64,000 nucleotides of DNA. Source: Bacteroidaceae bacterium (GTDB lineage: Bacteria; Bacteroidota; Bacteroidia; Bacteroidales; Bacteroidaceae). Every line of letters begins with the position of its first letter. The first letter of the stretch is position 1. Below the pieces are notes generated by a model. That model had not been told where the DNA came from and did not search any database. It saw only the letters and a list, made by a program, of their open reading frames with translations. A program made the translations under genes and the position numbers. Of the stretch, positions 53,190-63,330 are shown piece after piece. The DNA is taken from assembly GCA_017466325.1 (NCBI GenBank), contig JAFTUK010000034.1, positions 1-64,000 on the forward strand, written 5' to 3'.

Positions 53190-55025
53190 ATGAACATAAC
53201 TGAAAGAGAATCAGTGGTTGTTCGCTTTTCTGGCGACTCCGGTGACGGCATGCAGCTTGCAGGCAATATATTTTCCACCGTATCCGCAACAGTGGGAAAC
53301 AGTATCAGTACTTTCCCTGACTATCCGGCCGACATTCGTGCCCCGCAAGGCTCACTGACAGGTGTCAGCGGTTTCCAGGTACACATTGGCGCATCTCAGG
53401 TTTACACTCCCGGTGACCTGTGCGACGTGCTGGTGGCCATGAATGCCGCCGCGCTGAAGACACAGTACCGCTATGCCAAGTCAGATGCTACAATAATCAT
53501 CGATACCGACAGTTTCGGTCCCAAGGATCTTGAAAAGGCACAGTTCCAGGGCGAGGATTACCTCGGCGAGATGGGCATTGACCCCGACCGTGTAATTGCT
53601 TGCCCCCTGACCTCAATGGTAAAGGACTGCCTTGCAGATACCGGTATGGACATAAAGAGCATCAACAAGTGCCGCAACATGTTTGCTTTGGGTCTTGTAT
53701 GCTGGCTCTTTGACCGCGACCTGAACGTTGCGTTCAACTATCTGAAGGAAAAGTTCGCAAAGAAACCTGCCATTGCAGAGGCCAACATCAAGGTTATCCA
53801 GGCAGGTTACGACTACGGACACAATACGCACTCCAGCGCTACCAACGTGTATCGCATAGAAACCAAGAACAAGGTTCCCGGACGATACATGGACATCACG
53901 GGCAACAAGGCTACAGCATACGGTTTCATTGCCGCCGCCGAGAAGGCCGGTTTGAAACTTTACCTCGGTTCATACCCCATCACTCCCGCTACGGACGTTC
54001 TGCATGAACTCTCCAAGCACAAGAGCCTTGGCGTGACAACCGTACAGTGCGAGGACGAGATTGCTGGTTGTGCCTCCAGCATCGGTGCTTCTTTTGCCGG
54101 TGCCCTGGCAGTTACGAGCACATCAGGTCCCGGCATGTGCCTCAAGAGCGAGGCCATGAACCTTGCCGTCATCATGGAACTGCCCCTGGTGATCCTTGAC
54201 GTTCAGCGTGGCGGCCCTGCTACGGGTCTTCCCACAAAGAGCGAGCAGACAGACCTGTTGCAGGCCCTCTTCGGACGTAACGGCGAAAGCCCCATGCCCG
54301 TATTGGCGGCAACAAGCCCTACCGACTGCTTCGAGGCTGCTTACGAGGCTTCAAAGGTGGCTCTGGAGCACATGACTCCCGTGATCCTGCTTACAGATGC
54401 ATACGTGGCCAACGGTTCAGGCGCATTCCGTCTGCCCGACCTGAACGAATACCCTGCCATCAATCCTCCCTATGTGCCCGAGGAGATGAAGGGCACATGG
54501 ACTCCCTACATGCGCAAGGAGAACGGCACACGCTACTGGGCAGTTCCCGGACGCGAAGGTTTCGCTCACATCCTTGGAGGTCTGGAAAAGGACGACAAGA
54601 CCGGCGCCATCAGCACCAATCCCGAGAACCACGATCTGATGACACGCAAGCGTGCCCAGAAGATAGCCAACATTCCCGTACCCGACCTGGAGGTATTGGG
54701 CGATACAGAGGATGCAGAACTGCTGATTGTAGGTTTCGGTGGCACATACGGACATCTGCGTGCTGCTATGGACGAGATGAGAGCAGCAGGCAAGAAGGTG
54801 GCAATGACACACTTCCGTTACATCAATCCTCTGCCCAAGAATACCGCAGAAGTAATGAAGAAGTATCCCAAGGTTGTGGTTGCAGAACAGAACATGGGAC
54901 AACTGGCCGGTTGGCTGCGCATGAAGGTGGACGGTTTCTGCCCTGCACAGTACAATGAAGTAAAGGGACAACCCTTCAAGGTTGCAGAACTCGTGGAGGC
55001 TTTCAATACCATTATTAACAAATAA
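53190..55025 (+). CDS. korA: 2-Oxoacid (2-oxoglutarate) ferredoxin oxidoreductase, fused gamma-alpha subunit
   Basis: A 611-residue subunit. The gamma domain comes first (about 1-190: VVVRFSGDSGDGMQLAGNIFS), then the alpha domain (ATAYGFIAAAEKAGLKLYLGSYPITPATDVLHEL; GPGMCLKSEAMNLA). With KorB it oxidises a 2-oxoacid to the acyl-CoA, passing electrons to ferredoxin; the reductive direction serves CO2 fixation in anaerobes. Substrate choice (2-oxoglutarate) follows the usual annotation for this architecture. The 22-nt gap to the tRNA leaves no room for a separate promoter. Confidence 0.92.
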   Translation: MNITERESVVVRFSGDSGDGMQLAGNIFSTVSATVGNSISTFPDYPADIRAPQGSLTGVSGFQVHIGASQVYTPGDLCDVLVAMNAAALKTQYRYAKSDATIIIDTDSFGPKDLEKAQFQGEDYLGEMGIDPDRVIACPLTSMVKDCLADTGMDIKSINKCRNMFALGLVCWLFDRDLNVAFNYLKEKFAKKPAIAEANIKVIQAGYDYGHNTHSSATNVYRIETKNKVPGRYMDITGNKATAYGFIAAAEKAGLKLYLGSYPITPATDVLHELSKHKSLGVTTVQCEDEIAGCASSIGASFAGALAVTSTSGPGMCLKSEAMNLAVIMELPLVILDVQRGGPATGLPTKSEQTDLLQALFGRNGESPMPVLAATSPTDCFEAAYEASKVALEHMTPVILLTDAYVANGSGAFRLPDLNEYPAINPPYVPEEMKGTWTPYMRKENGTRYWAVPGREGFAHILGGLEKDDKTGAISTNPENHDLMTRKRAQKIANIPVPDLEVLGDTEDAELLIVGFGGTYGHLRAAMDEMRAAGKKVAMTHFRYINPLPKNTAEVMKKYPKVVVAEQNMGQLAGWLRMKVDGFCPAQYNEVKGQPFKVAELVEAFNTIINK

Positions 55026-55041
55026 GCAATAGGACATTATC

Positions 55042-56049
55042 ATGGCAACATATACAGCTCAGGATTTCAAGAAGGGACAGCCAAGATGGTGCCCCGGTTG
55101 TGGTGACCACTTCTTCCTCGCCTCCCTGCACAAGGCTATGGCCGAGATAGGCGTTGCACCTGAAAACATTGCAGTAATCTCCGGCATCGGCTGCTCCAGC
55201 CGTCTGCCCCACTATATGGCGACTTATGGCATGAACACCATACACGGTCGTGCCGCCGCCATTGCAACCGGTTGCAAGGTGGCCAACCCACGCCTTGCCG
55301 TATGGCAGGTTAGCGGCGACGGCGACGGACTTGCCATCGGCGGCAACCACTTCATACATGCCAACCGCAGGAACATTGACCTGAACATGATTCTACTGAA
55401 CAACCGCATCTATGGTCTTACCAAGGGCCAGTACTCTCCCACCAGCCCACGCGGATTTGTAAGCAAGAGCAGCCCCTATGGTACTGTGGAAGACCCCTTC
55501 CGCCCAGCAGAACTTTGCTTTGGCGCCCGCGGACATTTCTTTGCCCGTGCCGTAGCAACTGATGCACCTGGCACCATAGAGATACTGAAGGCAGCCTATA
55601 ACCACAAGGGTGCTTCTGTTTGTGAAATCATGCAGGACTGCGTTATCTTCAACCATGGCACTCACGACAGCATCTATGACAAGGCCGGCCGTGCCAAGAA
55701 CACCATATACGTGAAACACGGCCAACCTCTGGTGTTCGGCGAGAACAACGAGTATGGTCTCGTTCAGGAAGGCTTTGGCTTGAAGGTAGTGGAGATCGGC
55801 AAGGACGGCATCTCCGTGGACGACATCCTCGTTCACGACGCCAAGTGCGAGGACAACACCCTGCAACTGAAACTTGCCCTGATGGGCAATGGCGACGGAT
55901 TCCCCGTAGCGCTTGGTGTTATCCGCGATGTGGAGGCTCCCACCTACAACGATGCCGTGGAGGCTCAGATAGAGGAGGTGAAGGCACAGAAGAAGTATAA
56001 CACCTTTGCCGAACTGCTCGAGACAAACGACATCTGGGAAGTTAAGTAA
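55042..56049 (+). CDS. korB: 2-Oxoacid ferredoxin oxidoreductase, beta subunit
   Basis: A 335-residue thiamine diphosphate-binding subunit. Features are RWCPGCGDHFFLASLHKAM (CPGCG, cluster or TPP region), SGIGCSSRLPHYM, and the TPP-Mg motif GDGDGLAIGGNHFIHANRRN (GDG...N). It starts 16 nt after korA and forms the heterodimer with it. A CTAAAGACC micro-repeat cluster follows the stop. Confidence 0.94.
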   Translation: MATYTAQDFKKGQPRWCPGCGDHFFLASLHKAMAEIGVAPENIAVISGIGCSSRLPHYMATYGMNTIHGRAAAIATGCKVANPRLAVWQVSGDGDGLAIGGNHFIHANRRNIDLNMILLNNRIYGLTKGQYSPTSPRGFVSKSSPYGTVEDPFRPAELCFGARGHFFARAVATDAPGTIEILKAAYNHKGASVCEIMQDCVIFNHGTHDSIYDKAGRAKNTIYVKHGQPLVFGENNEYGLVQEGFGLKVVEIGKDGISVDDILVHDAKCEDNTLQLKLALMGNGDGFPVALGVIRDVEAPTYNDAVEAQIEEVKAQKKYNTFAELLETNDIWEVK

Positions 56050-56050
56050 C

Positions 56051-56139
56051 CCCCTAAACCCATAAAGCCCTAAGGACTTTAAGGACCCTAAAGACCCTAA
56101 AGACCTTAAGGACCTTAAGGACTCTAAAAAAACTAAAGA
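56051..56139. repeat. CTAAAGACC micro-repeat cluster, copy 3
   Basis: About nine degenerate 9-nt units (CTAAAGACC, TTAAGGACC, TTAAGGACT) fill the gap between korB and tyrS. This is the longest of the three clusters. Confidence 0.85.
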
Positions 56140-56147
56140 ACAATTAA

Positions 56148-57449
56148 ATGAATTTTGTTGAAGAACTGAAATGGAGAGGAATGCTCCATCAGATGATGCC
56201 CGGCACTGAAGAAATGCTGGCATCAGGACAGCAAACAGCATATTTGGGCATAGACCCCACCGCCGACTCTCTTCACATCGGCCATCTCTGCGGTGTGATG
56301 ATGCTCCGCCACTTCCAGCGTTGCGGCCACAAGCCCCTGGCACTCGTAGGCGGTGCAACAGGCATGATTGGCGACCCCAGCGGCAAGAGCCAGGAGCGCA
56401 ACCTGCTGAACGAGGAAACACTGCGCCACAACGTAGCATGCATCAAGGAGCAGTTGGCACGTTTCCTGGACTTCGATAGCGATGCTCCCAACAAAGCCGA
56501 ACTGGTAAACAACTACGACTGGATGAAGGACTACTCCTTCCTCGACTTTGCACGTGAGATAGGCAAGTGCATTACCGTAAACTACATGATGGCGAAGGAC
56601 AGCGTAAAGCGCCGCCTGAACGGCGAGTTCCAGGACGGCATGTCATTCACCGAGTTCACATACCAGTTGTTGCAGGGCTACGACTTCCTGCACCTGTACC
56701 AGGAGAAGAACTGCCGCCTGCAGATGGGCGGTTCCGACCAGTGGGGCAACATCACCACCGGCACGGAACTTATCCGCCGCAAACTCGGCAGCGAGAACAG
56801 CGCATTCGCCCTGACATGCCCCCTCATCACCAAGGCCGACGGCAAGAAGTTCGGCAAGACCGAGAAGGGCAACATCTGGCTTGACCGCAACCGTACCACC
56901 CCCTACGCCTTCTACCAGTTCTGGCTGAACGTAGGCGATGAGGATGCCGAGCGCTACATAAAGATATTCACATCCCTGGACAAGGAAACCATAGACTCTC
57001 TGGTAGAGCAGCACCGCCAGGACCCCGGCATGCGTGTCCTGCAGAAGCGCCTGGCAGAAGAGGTGACATGCATGGTTCACTCACGCGAGGATTACGAGGC
57101 CGCCGTCGAGGCAAGCAACATCCTCTTCGGCAAGGCCACCAAGGAGAGCCTTGCGAAGTTGGACGAAGCAACCCTGCTGGACGTGTTCGCCGGTGTTCCC
57201 CAGTACGAGGTAAGCCGCGACCTGCTGGCCGGTGAAGGCATCAAGGCCGTTGACCTGCTGGCCGGCGAGACGGCATGCTTCCCCTCAAAGGGCGAGATGC
57301 GCAAACTTACCCAGGGAGGCGGCGTGTCCATCAACAAGGAAAAACTCTCTGCCTTTGACCAGATGGTGACGGAGGCCGACCTGCTCAACGGCAAATACCT
57401 CCTTGCCCAACAAGGCAAGAAGAAGTATTTCCTGCTCATTGTAAAATAG
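56148..57449 (+). CDS. tyrS: Tyrosyl-tRNA synthetase
   Basis: A 433-residue class I synthetase. HIGH is at 43-46 (SLHIGHLCG); the KMSKS-like loop is [27 protein letters not shown] is the TyrRS tyrosine/ATP-site segment. The C-terminus has an S4-type RNA-binding region ([15 protein letters not shown]). Length and order fit TyrS. It follows the micro-repeat cluster; no clear promoter is visible. Confidence 0.96.
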   Translation: MNFVEELKWRGMLHQMMPGTEEMLASGQQTAYLGIDPTADSLHIGHLCGVMMLRHFQRCGHKPLALVGGATGMIGDPSGKSQERNLLNEETLRHNVACIKEQLARFLDFDSDAPNKAELVNNYDWMKDYSFLDFAREIGKCITVNYMMAKDSVKRRLNGEFQDGMSFTEFTYQLLQGYDFLHLYQEKNCRLQMGGSDQWGNITTGTELIRRKLGSENSAFALTCPLITKADGKKFGKTEKGNIWLDRNRTTPYAFYQFWLNVGDEDAERYIKIFTSLDKETIDSLVEQHRQDPGMRVLQKRLAEEVTCMVHSREDYEAAVEASNILFGKATKESLAKLDEATLLDVFAGVPQYEVSRDLLAGEGIKAVDLLAGETACFPSKGEMRKLTQGGGVSINKEKLSAFDQMVTEADLLNGKYLLAQQGKKKYFLLIVK

Positions 57450-57568
57450 GTTCCTCATGCTCCCTTGGAGGAACAACCTATAAGAGAATAACGGTACATA
57501 AAGATTATTTGGCTCGTTGAAAAGAAAAATAAATCCTGTTAACAGACGCGTAACTGAATATTTTTTTG

Positions 57569-57576
57569 TACCTTTG
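57569..57576 (+). promoter_or_regulatory. -7 element of the tRNA-Gln transcript
   Basis: TACCTTTG, 45 nt before the tRNA. The T-rich stretch before it contains no convincing -33 TTTG. The transcript may continue into miaB. Confidence 0.6.
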
Positions 57577-57620
57577 CAACCGCAAATGTAAGTCAGTCAT
57601 GACTATGATTTGTATAGGAT

Positions 57621-57691
57621 TGGGCTATGGTGTAATGGTAGCACAAGACATTTTGGTCGTCTTTGTTCTGGTTCGAAACCGGATAGCCCAA
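57621..57691 (+). tRNA. tRNA-Gln (anticodon UUG)
   Basis: Acceptor TGGGCTA pairs with TAGCCCA; the anticodon loop TTTTGGT gives anticodon TTG (CAA codons) on a stem with one mismatch next to the loop; T arm CTGG-TTCGAAA-CCGG. The next three bases are CCA, so the 3' end may be encoded. A hairpin follows directly. Confidence 0.93.
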
Positions 57692-57699
57692 CCACCATC

Positions 57700-57732
57700 A
57701 AGGGAGGTCGCCCCAAGGCGCACCTCCCTTTT
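57700..57732 (+). terminator. Terminator between tRNA-Gln and miaB
   Basis: AAGGGAGGT (57700-57708) pairs with ACCTCCCTT (57722-57730), with CGCC/GGCG inside, and TTT follows. It ends 14 nt before the miaB ATG. Confidence 0.85.
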
Positions 57733-57746
57733 ATGCTGATAAAGAC

Positions 57747-59060
57747 ATGAAGAAACTCCTCATAGAAACATACGGATGCCAGATGAACGTGGCCGACAGC
57801 GAGGTCGTGGCCTCCATCATGGGCATGGCCGGTTATGAAGTGTGCGAGCAACTGGAGGATGCCGATGCCGTATTCCTGAACACATGCAGTGTGCGTGACA
57901 ATGCGGAGCAGAAGATCCTGTCGCGCCTGGAATTCCTGCACAGCCAGCAGAGGAAGCGCGATGGCAACCATACCCTTATCATCGGTGTGATAGGTTGCAT
58001 GGCAGAGCGTGTCAAGGAGAGACTTATCCAGGAATACGGCGTGGACCTCGTGGCAGGTCCCGACAGTTACATGGCCCTGCCCGACCTCATAGCACAGGCA
58101 GAGTGCGGACACAAGGCCATAGACGTGGACCTTTCCCTTACCGAAACCTATAGCGACATCATACCGCAACGCCTCCACACAGGGCACATAGGCGGTTTTG
58201 TGAGCATCATGCGCGGATGCAACAACTTCTGCCACTATTGCATCGTGCCCTACACCCGGGGACGCGAGCGCAGCCGCGATGTGGAAAGCATACTGAAGGA
58301 GTGCCGCGACCTGCAGGCAAGGAACTTCAAGGAGGTTACCCTGCTCGGGCAGAACGTGAACAGTTACAAGTACGAGGATACCGACTTCCCCAAACTTCTG
58401 CGCCTTGTTGCCCAAACCGTCCCCAACATGCGTGTGCGGTTTACCACCTCACATCCCAAGGACATGAGCGACGAGACTCTGCGCGTCATTGCCGAGGAGC
58501 CCAACGTGTGCAAGCACATACACCTGCCAGTACAGAGCGGAAGCAACAGGATACTGAAACTGATGAACCGCAAGTACACCCGCGAATGGTATCTCGACCG
58601 CGTGGCGGCCATACGCAGGATCATTCCTGATTGCGCCATATCAACGGACATCTTTGCCGGATACTGCAGTGAGACGGAAGAAGACCATCAGGACAGCCTG
58701 AGCCTGATGCGCCTCTGCCAGTACGACTCGGCCTTCATGTTCAAGTACAGCGAGCGACCTGGTACCTATGCCAGCAAGCACTTCCCCGACGACATCAGCG
58801 AGGAGGTGAAGATACGCCGCCTGAACGAACTCATTGCCCTGCAGAACGAACTTTCTGCCGAGTGCAACCGCCAGTGCGTGGGCAAGGAATACGATGTCCT
58901 GCTCGAGGGCACCAGCAAGCGTAGCCGAGAGCAGTTGTTCGGACGCACGGAACAGAACAAGGTGGTCATCATCGACCGGGGCAACCACCGCATAGGAGAG
59001 ACCGTCAAGGTAAGGATTACGGAAAGTTCCAGTGCCACCCTTAAAGGCATCGCTATATGA
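57747..59060 (+). CDS. miaB: tRNA-2-methylthio-N6-dimethylallyladenosine synthase
   Basis: A 437-residue radical SAM methylthiotransferase that adds the ms2 group to i6A37 of tRNAs reading UNN codons. The N-terminal UPF0004 domain carries Cys11, Cys47 and Cys84; the radical SAM cluster is Cys158, Cys162, Cys165 (RGCNNFCHYC); a TRAM domain ends the protein. It starts 14 nt after a terminator, so expression may depend on readthrough from tRNA-Gln. Its last codons overlap ftsX by 4 nt. Confidence 0.95.
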   Translation: MKKLLIETYGCQMNVADSEVVASIMGMAGYEVCEQLEDADAVFLNTCSVRDNAEQKILSRLEFLHSQQRKRDGNHTLIIGVIGCMAERVKERLIQEYGVDLVAGPDSYMALPDLIAQAECGHKAIDVDLSLTETYSDIIPQRLHTGHIGGFVSIMRGCNNFCHYCIVPYTRGRERSRDVESILKECRDLQARNFKEVTLLGQNVNSYKYEDTDFPKLLRLVAQTVPNMRVRFTTSHPKDMSDETLRVIAEEPNVCKHIHLPVQSGSNRILKLMNRKYTREWYLDRVAAIRRIIPDCAISTDIFAGYCSETEEDHQDSLSLMRLCQYDSAFMFKYSERPGTYASKHFPDDISEEVKIRRLNELIALQNELSAECNRQCVGKEYDVLLEGTSKRSREQLFGRTEQNKVVIIDRGNHRIGETVKVRITESSSATLKGIAI

Positions 59061-59917
59061 GAAAGAAGACAATACTACGCTGGCAGTTCCTGACCAGCAC
59101 CATCAGCACGACAATGGTTCTGCTATTGTTGGGAACGCTTGTCCTCTTTGTGCTCACCGCCAAGGAGATACGCGACTATGTGCATCAGGACCTGACGGTA
59201 ACCGTTGTGCTGGCTGACGGAACCACCCCAACCGCGGCTCACGAACTGGAGCATCAGATAGCGGAAAAGGCCTACATCCACCACATCAACTACATCAGCA
59301 GCGAACAGGCATTACAGGAGCAGGTGGAGGCCATGGGCATTGACCCCAGCGAGTTTCTGGACAAGAACCCGTTCAGCATATCCATGGAACTGAGGCTGAA
59401 GTCCGCCTATGTGTGCAGCGACAGCCTGAAATGGATAGTGGACGAACTCCAACAACAAAAAGCCGTCATTGACGTCATCTACCAGAAGGAACTAGTGGAG
59501 AGCCTGAACCGCAACCTCAACACCATCACCGTCATCCTGCTGGCCATCACCGCCATGCTGTCCGTCATCAGCATCAGCCTCATCAACAACACCGTGCACC
59601 TCAGCGTCTATAGCCGGCGCTTCGTCATCAACACAATGAAACTGGTGGGTGCCAGGTGGAGTTTCATCCGCAGGCCCTTCCTATTGCGGAGTCTTGGCAT
59701 AGGCCTCATATCTACAATCATCGCAGACGGCATACTTGTATCCCTCATCCTCTGGATGATACGCTTTGACAACGAACTGGCACAATTCGTTCCGCAACGT
59801 AACATCATCATCATGGCGGCCAGTGTCCTTTGCTTTGCACTTGTCATCACGCTTTTCTGCACCTACATCAGCGTAACGCGCTTCCTGAGGATGCGCGAAA
59901 GCGACCTGTACAAATAA
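59057..59917 (+). CDS. ftsX: Cell division protein FtsX
   Basis: A 286-residue membrane partner of FtsE: an N-terminal helix (about 15-36), a periplasmic domain (about 40-160) and three C-terminal helices with SLINNTVHLSVYSRRFVINTMKLVGA, the FtsX signature. It is needed for activating cell wall hydrolases at division. The start overlaps miaB (ATGA). FtsE is not in the window, so the usual ftsE-ftsX pairing is broken here. Confidence 0.92.
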   Translation: MRKKTILRWQFLTSTISTTMVLLLLGTLVLFVLTAKEIRDYVHQDLTVTVVLADGTTPTAAHELEHQIAEKAYIHHINYISSEQALQEQVEAMGIDPSEFLDKNPFSISMELRLKSAYVCSDSLKWIVDELQQQKAVIDVIYQKELVESLNRNLNTITVILLAITAMLSVISISLINNTVHLSVYSRRFVINTMKLVGARWSFIRRPFLLRSLGIGLISTIIADGILVSLILWMIRFDNELAQFVPQRNIIIMAASVLCFALVITLFCTYISVTRFLRMRESDLYK

Positions 59918-59941
59918 TAAAAACTTATTCCACAAATCATA

Positions 59942-60166
59942 ATGAACAATCTTGCATTCAACAAAAAGAACTACATCCTGCTGGCCATAGGCATGGCCAT
60001 AATCATTGCAGGCTTAATACTGATGAGCGGCGGCGGCAGCACCGAAGAGGCCTTCAATCCCGAGATATTCAGCGCACGCCGCATCAAGGTGGCTCCTGCC
60101 GTATGCTTTGCAGGCTTCATCTTCATCATCTTCGGCATAATGGCAAAAAGTAAGGACAAGCAATAA
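59942..60166 (+). CDS. DUF3098 small membrane protein
   Basis: A 74-residue protein with two transmembrane helices (about 10-28 and 48-68). It begins MNNLAFNKKNYILLAIGMA and keeps FNPEIFSARRIKVAPAVCF between the helices. Function is unknown; conserved placement between ftsX and uppP is family knowledge and suggests an envelope role. Confidence 0.88.
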   Translation: MNNLAFNKKNYILLAIGMAIIIAGLILMSGGGSTEEAFNPEIFSARRIKVAPAVCFAGFIFIIFGIMAKSKDKQ

Positions 60167-60175
60167 GACACAACT

Positions 60176-61021
60176 ATGACTATCTTGGAAACCATCATTA
60201 TCGCCATAGTGGAAGGACTTACCGAGTTCCTGCCCGTCTCCTCCACCGGCCACATGATCATTGCGCAGAACCTTCTGGGCGTCGAAAGCACCGAGTTTGT
60301 AAAGGCCTTCACCTTCATCATCCAGTTCGGTGCCATCCTTTCCGTGGTGGTCCTGTACTGGAAGCGCTTCTTCCAGTTGAACCACACGCCTGCACCGGAA
60401 GGGGCAGGTTGCATGAAACGTTTCCTGCACACCTTCGACTTCTATTGGAAACTCTTCGTCGCCTTCATCCCTGCCGCAGTGCTGGGTCTCCTGTTCAGCG
60501 ATGCCATCGATGCCATGCTCGAAAGTGTGGCGGTTGTGGCCGTGATGCTTGTACTCGGAGGCATCTTCATGCTGTTCTGCGACAGGATTTTCAATAAGGG
60601 AAGCGAGGACACCCCCTTCACCGAGAAGCGTGCCTTCATGGTAGGCCTGTTCCAGTGCATATCCATGATACCGGGCGTATCCCGCTCCATGGCCACCATC
60701 GTGGGCGGCATGTCGCAGGGTCTCACCCGCAAGGCAGCGGCAGAGTTCTCCTTCTTCCTGGCCGTACCCACCATGTTCGGAGCCACGCTCTACAAGATGT
60801 ACAAGATTCTCAAAACCGGTGGCACGGAGATGCTCATGGACAACATGACCACCCTTGTCGTGGGCAACGTCGTGGCCTTCATCGTGGCCATGCTTGCCAT
60901 AAAGGGGTTCATCAAGTACGTACAGAAATACGGTTTCAAGGCATTCGGCTGGTACCGCATCATTGTTGGCGGCATAATCCTCGTGATGATGGCGGCCGGT
61001 TTCGACCTGCAAATCATGTAA
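60176..61021 (+). CDS. uppP: Undecaprenyl-diphosphatase (BacA/UppP)
   Basis: A 281-residue multi-pass membrane phosphatase that recycles undecaprenyl diphosphate for wall synthesis. The two signature motifs are [15 protein letters not shown] (about 14-28) and [13 protein letters not shown] (about 163-175). It starts 9 nt after the DUF3098 gene. Confidence 0.95.
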   Translation: MTILETIIIAIVEGLTEFLPVSSTGHMIIAQNLLGVESTEFVKAFTFIIQFGAILSVVVLYWKRFFQLNHTPAPEGAGCMKRFLHTFDFYWKLFVAFIPAAVLGLLFSDAIDAMLESVAVVAVMLVLGGIFMLFCDRIFNKGSEDTPFTEKRAFMVGLFQCISMIPGVSRSMATIVGGMSQGLTRKAAAEFSFFLAVPTMFGATLYKMYKILKTGGTEMLMDNMTTLVVGNVVAFIVAMLAIKGFIKYVQKYGFKAFGWYRIIVGGIILVMMAAGFDLQIM

Positions 61022-61048
61022 TCCCCCCCCCTTAATCCTGCATACAGA

Positions 61049-61756
61049 ATGGACTTCAAGACAGGAACCATACTTTCCTTCGACAAGCCCCTCACCTGGA
61101 CCTCATTCGGCCTGGTCAGCAAGGTGCGCTATCTCCTGTGCCAGCACATAGGGGAGAAGAAACTGAAGGTGGGGCATGCCGGCACCCTCGACCCCCTGGC
61201 CACAGGCGTCCTCATCATCTGCACGGGCAAGGCCACCAAGCAGATAGACACCCTCCAGGCAAAGACCAAGGAATACGTGGCCACACTGCAGTTGGGCGCG
61301 ACGACACCGAGTTTCGACCTGGAGACCCCAGTGGACGCCACCTTCCCCACCGGGCACATCACCGGGGAAAGGGTGAAGGAGGCACTTGCCAAGTTCATCG
61401 GCCGCATAGAGCAGATACCGCCCTCCTACTCCGCCTGCAAGGTGGACGGCAAGCGTGCCTACGACCTGGCACGCCAGGGCAAGGAGGTGGAACTGAAGCC
61501 CAAGGTGCTGGTCATCGACGAGATAGAGTTGCAGGACTTCAACCCACAAACCATGCAGGCAACCATCCGCGTGGTATGCAGCAAGGGAACCTACATCCGC
61601 GCCCTGGCACGCGACATCGGCCTGGCTCTGGACAGCGGCGCACACCTCACCGCCCTGCGGCGCACACGCATAGGCGACTACAAGGTGGAGGAATGCCACA
61701 CCCTGGAAACCTTCCGGCAATGGCTGGAGACATTACCCAATCCCACAGACAAATAA
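61049..61756 (+). CDS. truB: tRNA pseudouridine(55) synthase
   Basis: A 235-residue enzyme making pseudouridine 55 in the T arm of tRNAs. Catalytic Asp48 lies in GHAGTLDPLATGVL; RVVCSKGTYIRALARDIG (about 175-192) is the second conserved block. It is somewhat shorter than the enterobacterial form, lacking the C-terminal PUA-like domain. It lies 27 nt after uppP. Confidence 0.95.
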   Translation: MDFKTGTILSFDKPLTWTSFGLVSKVRYLLCQHIGEKKLKVGHAGTLDPLATGVLIICTGKATKQIDTLQAKTKEYVATLQLGATTPSFDLETPVDATFPTGHITGERVKEALAKFIGRIEQIPPSYSACKVDGKRAYDLARQGKEVELKPKVLVIDEIELQDFNPQTMQATIRVVCSKGTYIRALARDIGLALDSGAHLTALRRTRIGDYKVEECHTLETFRQWLETLPNPTDK

Positions 61757-61771
61757 CACCATACAACATAT

Positions 61772-62884
61772 ATGAAACTTTCCCAGTTCAAGTACCGTCT
61801 CCCGGACGAGCGCGTTGCACAGTATCCGTGCGAATTCGGCCCCGACGAGGAGCGCCCCTATTTCCATCGCGACGATTGCCGTCTGATGGTCGTACATGCC
61901 AAGAGCGGAGTAATCGAGCACCGCGAGTCGTTCCGCGACATCATCAACTTCTTCGACGAGAAGGATGTCTTCGTATTCAACGACACCAAGGTTTTCCCCG
62001 CACGCCTCTACGGCAACAAGGAGAAGACCGGTGCCAAGATAGAGGTGTTCCTGCTGAGGGAACTGAACGCCGACATGCGCCTGTGGGACGTGCTCGTGGA
62101 CCCCGCCAGAAAGATACGTATAGGCAACAAACTCTACTTCGGCGAGGACAACAGCATGGTGGCGGAAGTGATAGACAACACCACCAGCCGCGGACGCACA
62201 CTGCGCTTCCTCTACGACGGTCCTCACGATGAGTTCAAGCATGCCCTCTACTCCCTCGGCGAGGCCCCCCTGCCCAGGGAAATCATCAAGCGACCCTCAG
62301 AAGCCGAGGACATGGAGGACTTCCAGACAGTCTTCGCCAAGAACGAAGGCGCCGTCACCGCACCCACCGCAGGCATGCACTTCTCCCCCCAACTGCTTAA
62401 GATGATGGAGATAAAGGGCATCGAGCAGGCCTTCGTAACCCTGCATTGCGGACTCGGCTGCTTCCGCAGCATAGACGTGGAGGACCTCACCAAGCACAAG
62501 ACCGACAGCGAGGAGATGCACGTAACCCAGGAAGCCTGCGACATCATCAACAATGCCAAGCAAAACGGCCGGCGCATCGTTGCCGTGGGAACAACGGTAC
62601 AGAGAGTGCTGGAAACAGCCGTCAGCGCCGACAACAACCTCAAACCCTACGACGGATGGACCAACAAGTTCATCTTCCCGCCACACGACTTCCGCATTGC
62701 CGATGCCATGGTGGCCAATTTCTACACCCCCCTCAGCACCATGCTCATGCTCACCGCCGCCTATGGCGGATACGACCTGGTGATGAAGGCCTACAAGGAA
62801 GCCATGCGCTACAACGAAAGCGACCCCAAGCGCCGCTACCGCTTCGGCACCTTCGGCGATGCCATGCTCATCCTCAACGACTAA
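61772..62884 (+). CDS. queA: S-adenosylmethionine:tRNA ribosyltransferase-isomerase
   Basis: A 370-residue enzyme that transfers the ribosyl part of SAM to preQ1 in tRNA to make epoxyqueuosine. It starts [45 protein letters not shown] and [21 protein letters not shown] are QueA hallmarks. It lies 15 nt after truB and continues the tRNA-modification theme of this operon. Confidence 0.96.
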   Translation: MKLSQFKYRLPDERVAQYPCEFGPDEERPYFHRDDCRLMVVHAKSGVIEHRESFRDIINFFDEKDVFVFNDTKVFPARLYGNKEKTGAKIEVFLLRELNADMRLWDVLVDPARKIRIGNKLYFGEDNSMVAEVIDNTTSRGRTLRFLYDGPHDEFKHALYSLGEAPLPREIIKRPSEAEDMEDFQTVFAKNEGAVTAPTAGMHFSPQLLKMMEIKGIEQAFVTLHCGLGCFRSIDVEDLTKHKTDSEEMHVTQEACDIINNAKQNGRRIVAVGTTVQRVLETAVSADNNLKPYDGWTNKFIFPPHDFRIADAMVANFYTPLSTMLMLTAAYGGYDLVMKAYKEAMRYNESDPKRRYRFGTFGDAMLILND

Positions 62885-62899
62885 CCGCACACACCGCAG

Positions 62900-63319
62900 A
62901 TGACACACAAACTCTACCTTGCCCTCGGTTCCAACCTCGGCAACAGGGAAGAGAACATACGCAGAGCCCTCGCACTCATCGATGAGCGCGTGGGCTCTGT
63001 CTACAGAGTCTCCTCCCCCATGGAAACCGACCCCGTGGGGTTCTCCAGCCCCAACAAGTTCATAAACCTCGTATGCCTCGTGCACACCATGATGTCCCCC
63101 ATGTCTTGCCTGCGCGAAACGCAGAAGATAGAGCTGGAACTCGGACGCACGCAGAAGACCCTCTGCACCGACGGCCAACTCCTGCACTCCGACCGCACCA
63201 TCGACATAGACCTCCTCACCTACGACGACATCATCATGGACACCCCGGAACTTACCCTCCCCCACCCCCGCATGAAGGAGAGGGACTTCGTTATGCGTCC
63301 GCTGGAGGAAATCTCTTGA
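62900..63319 (+). CDS. folK: 2-Amino-4-hydroxy-6-hydroxymethyldihydropteridine pyrophosphokinase
   Basis: A 139-residue HPPK of folate synthesis. ALGSNLGNREENI opens the fold and HSDRTIDIDLLTYDD carries the catalytic Asp pair. It starts 15 nt after queA and ends the operon; a dispersed repeat follows the stop. Confidence 0.95.
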   Translation: MTHKLYLALGSNLGNREENIRRALALIDERVGSVYRVSSPMETDPVGFSSPNKFINLVCLVHTMMSPMSCLRETQKIELELGRTQKTLCTDGQLLHSDRTIDIDLLTYDDIIMDTPELTLPHPRMKERDFVMRPLEEIS

Positions 63320-63330
63320 AAACGGAAAAC

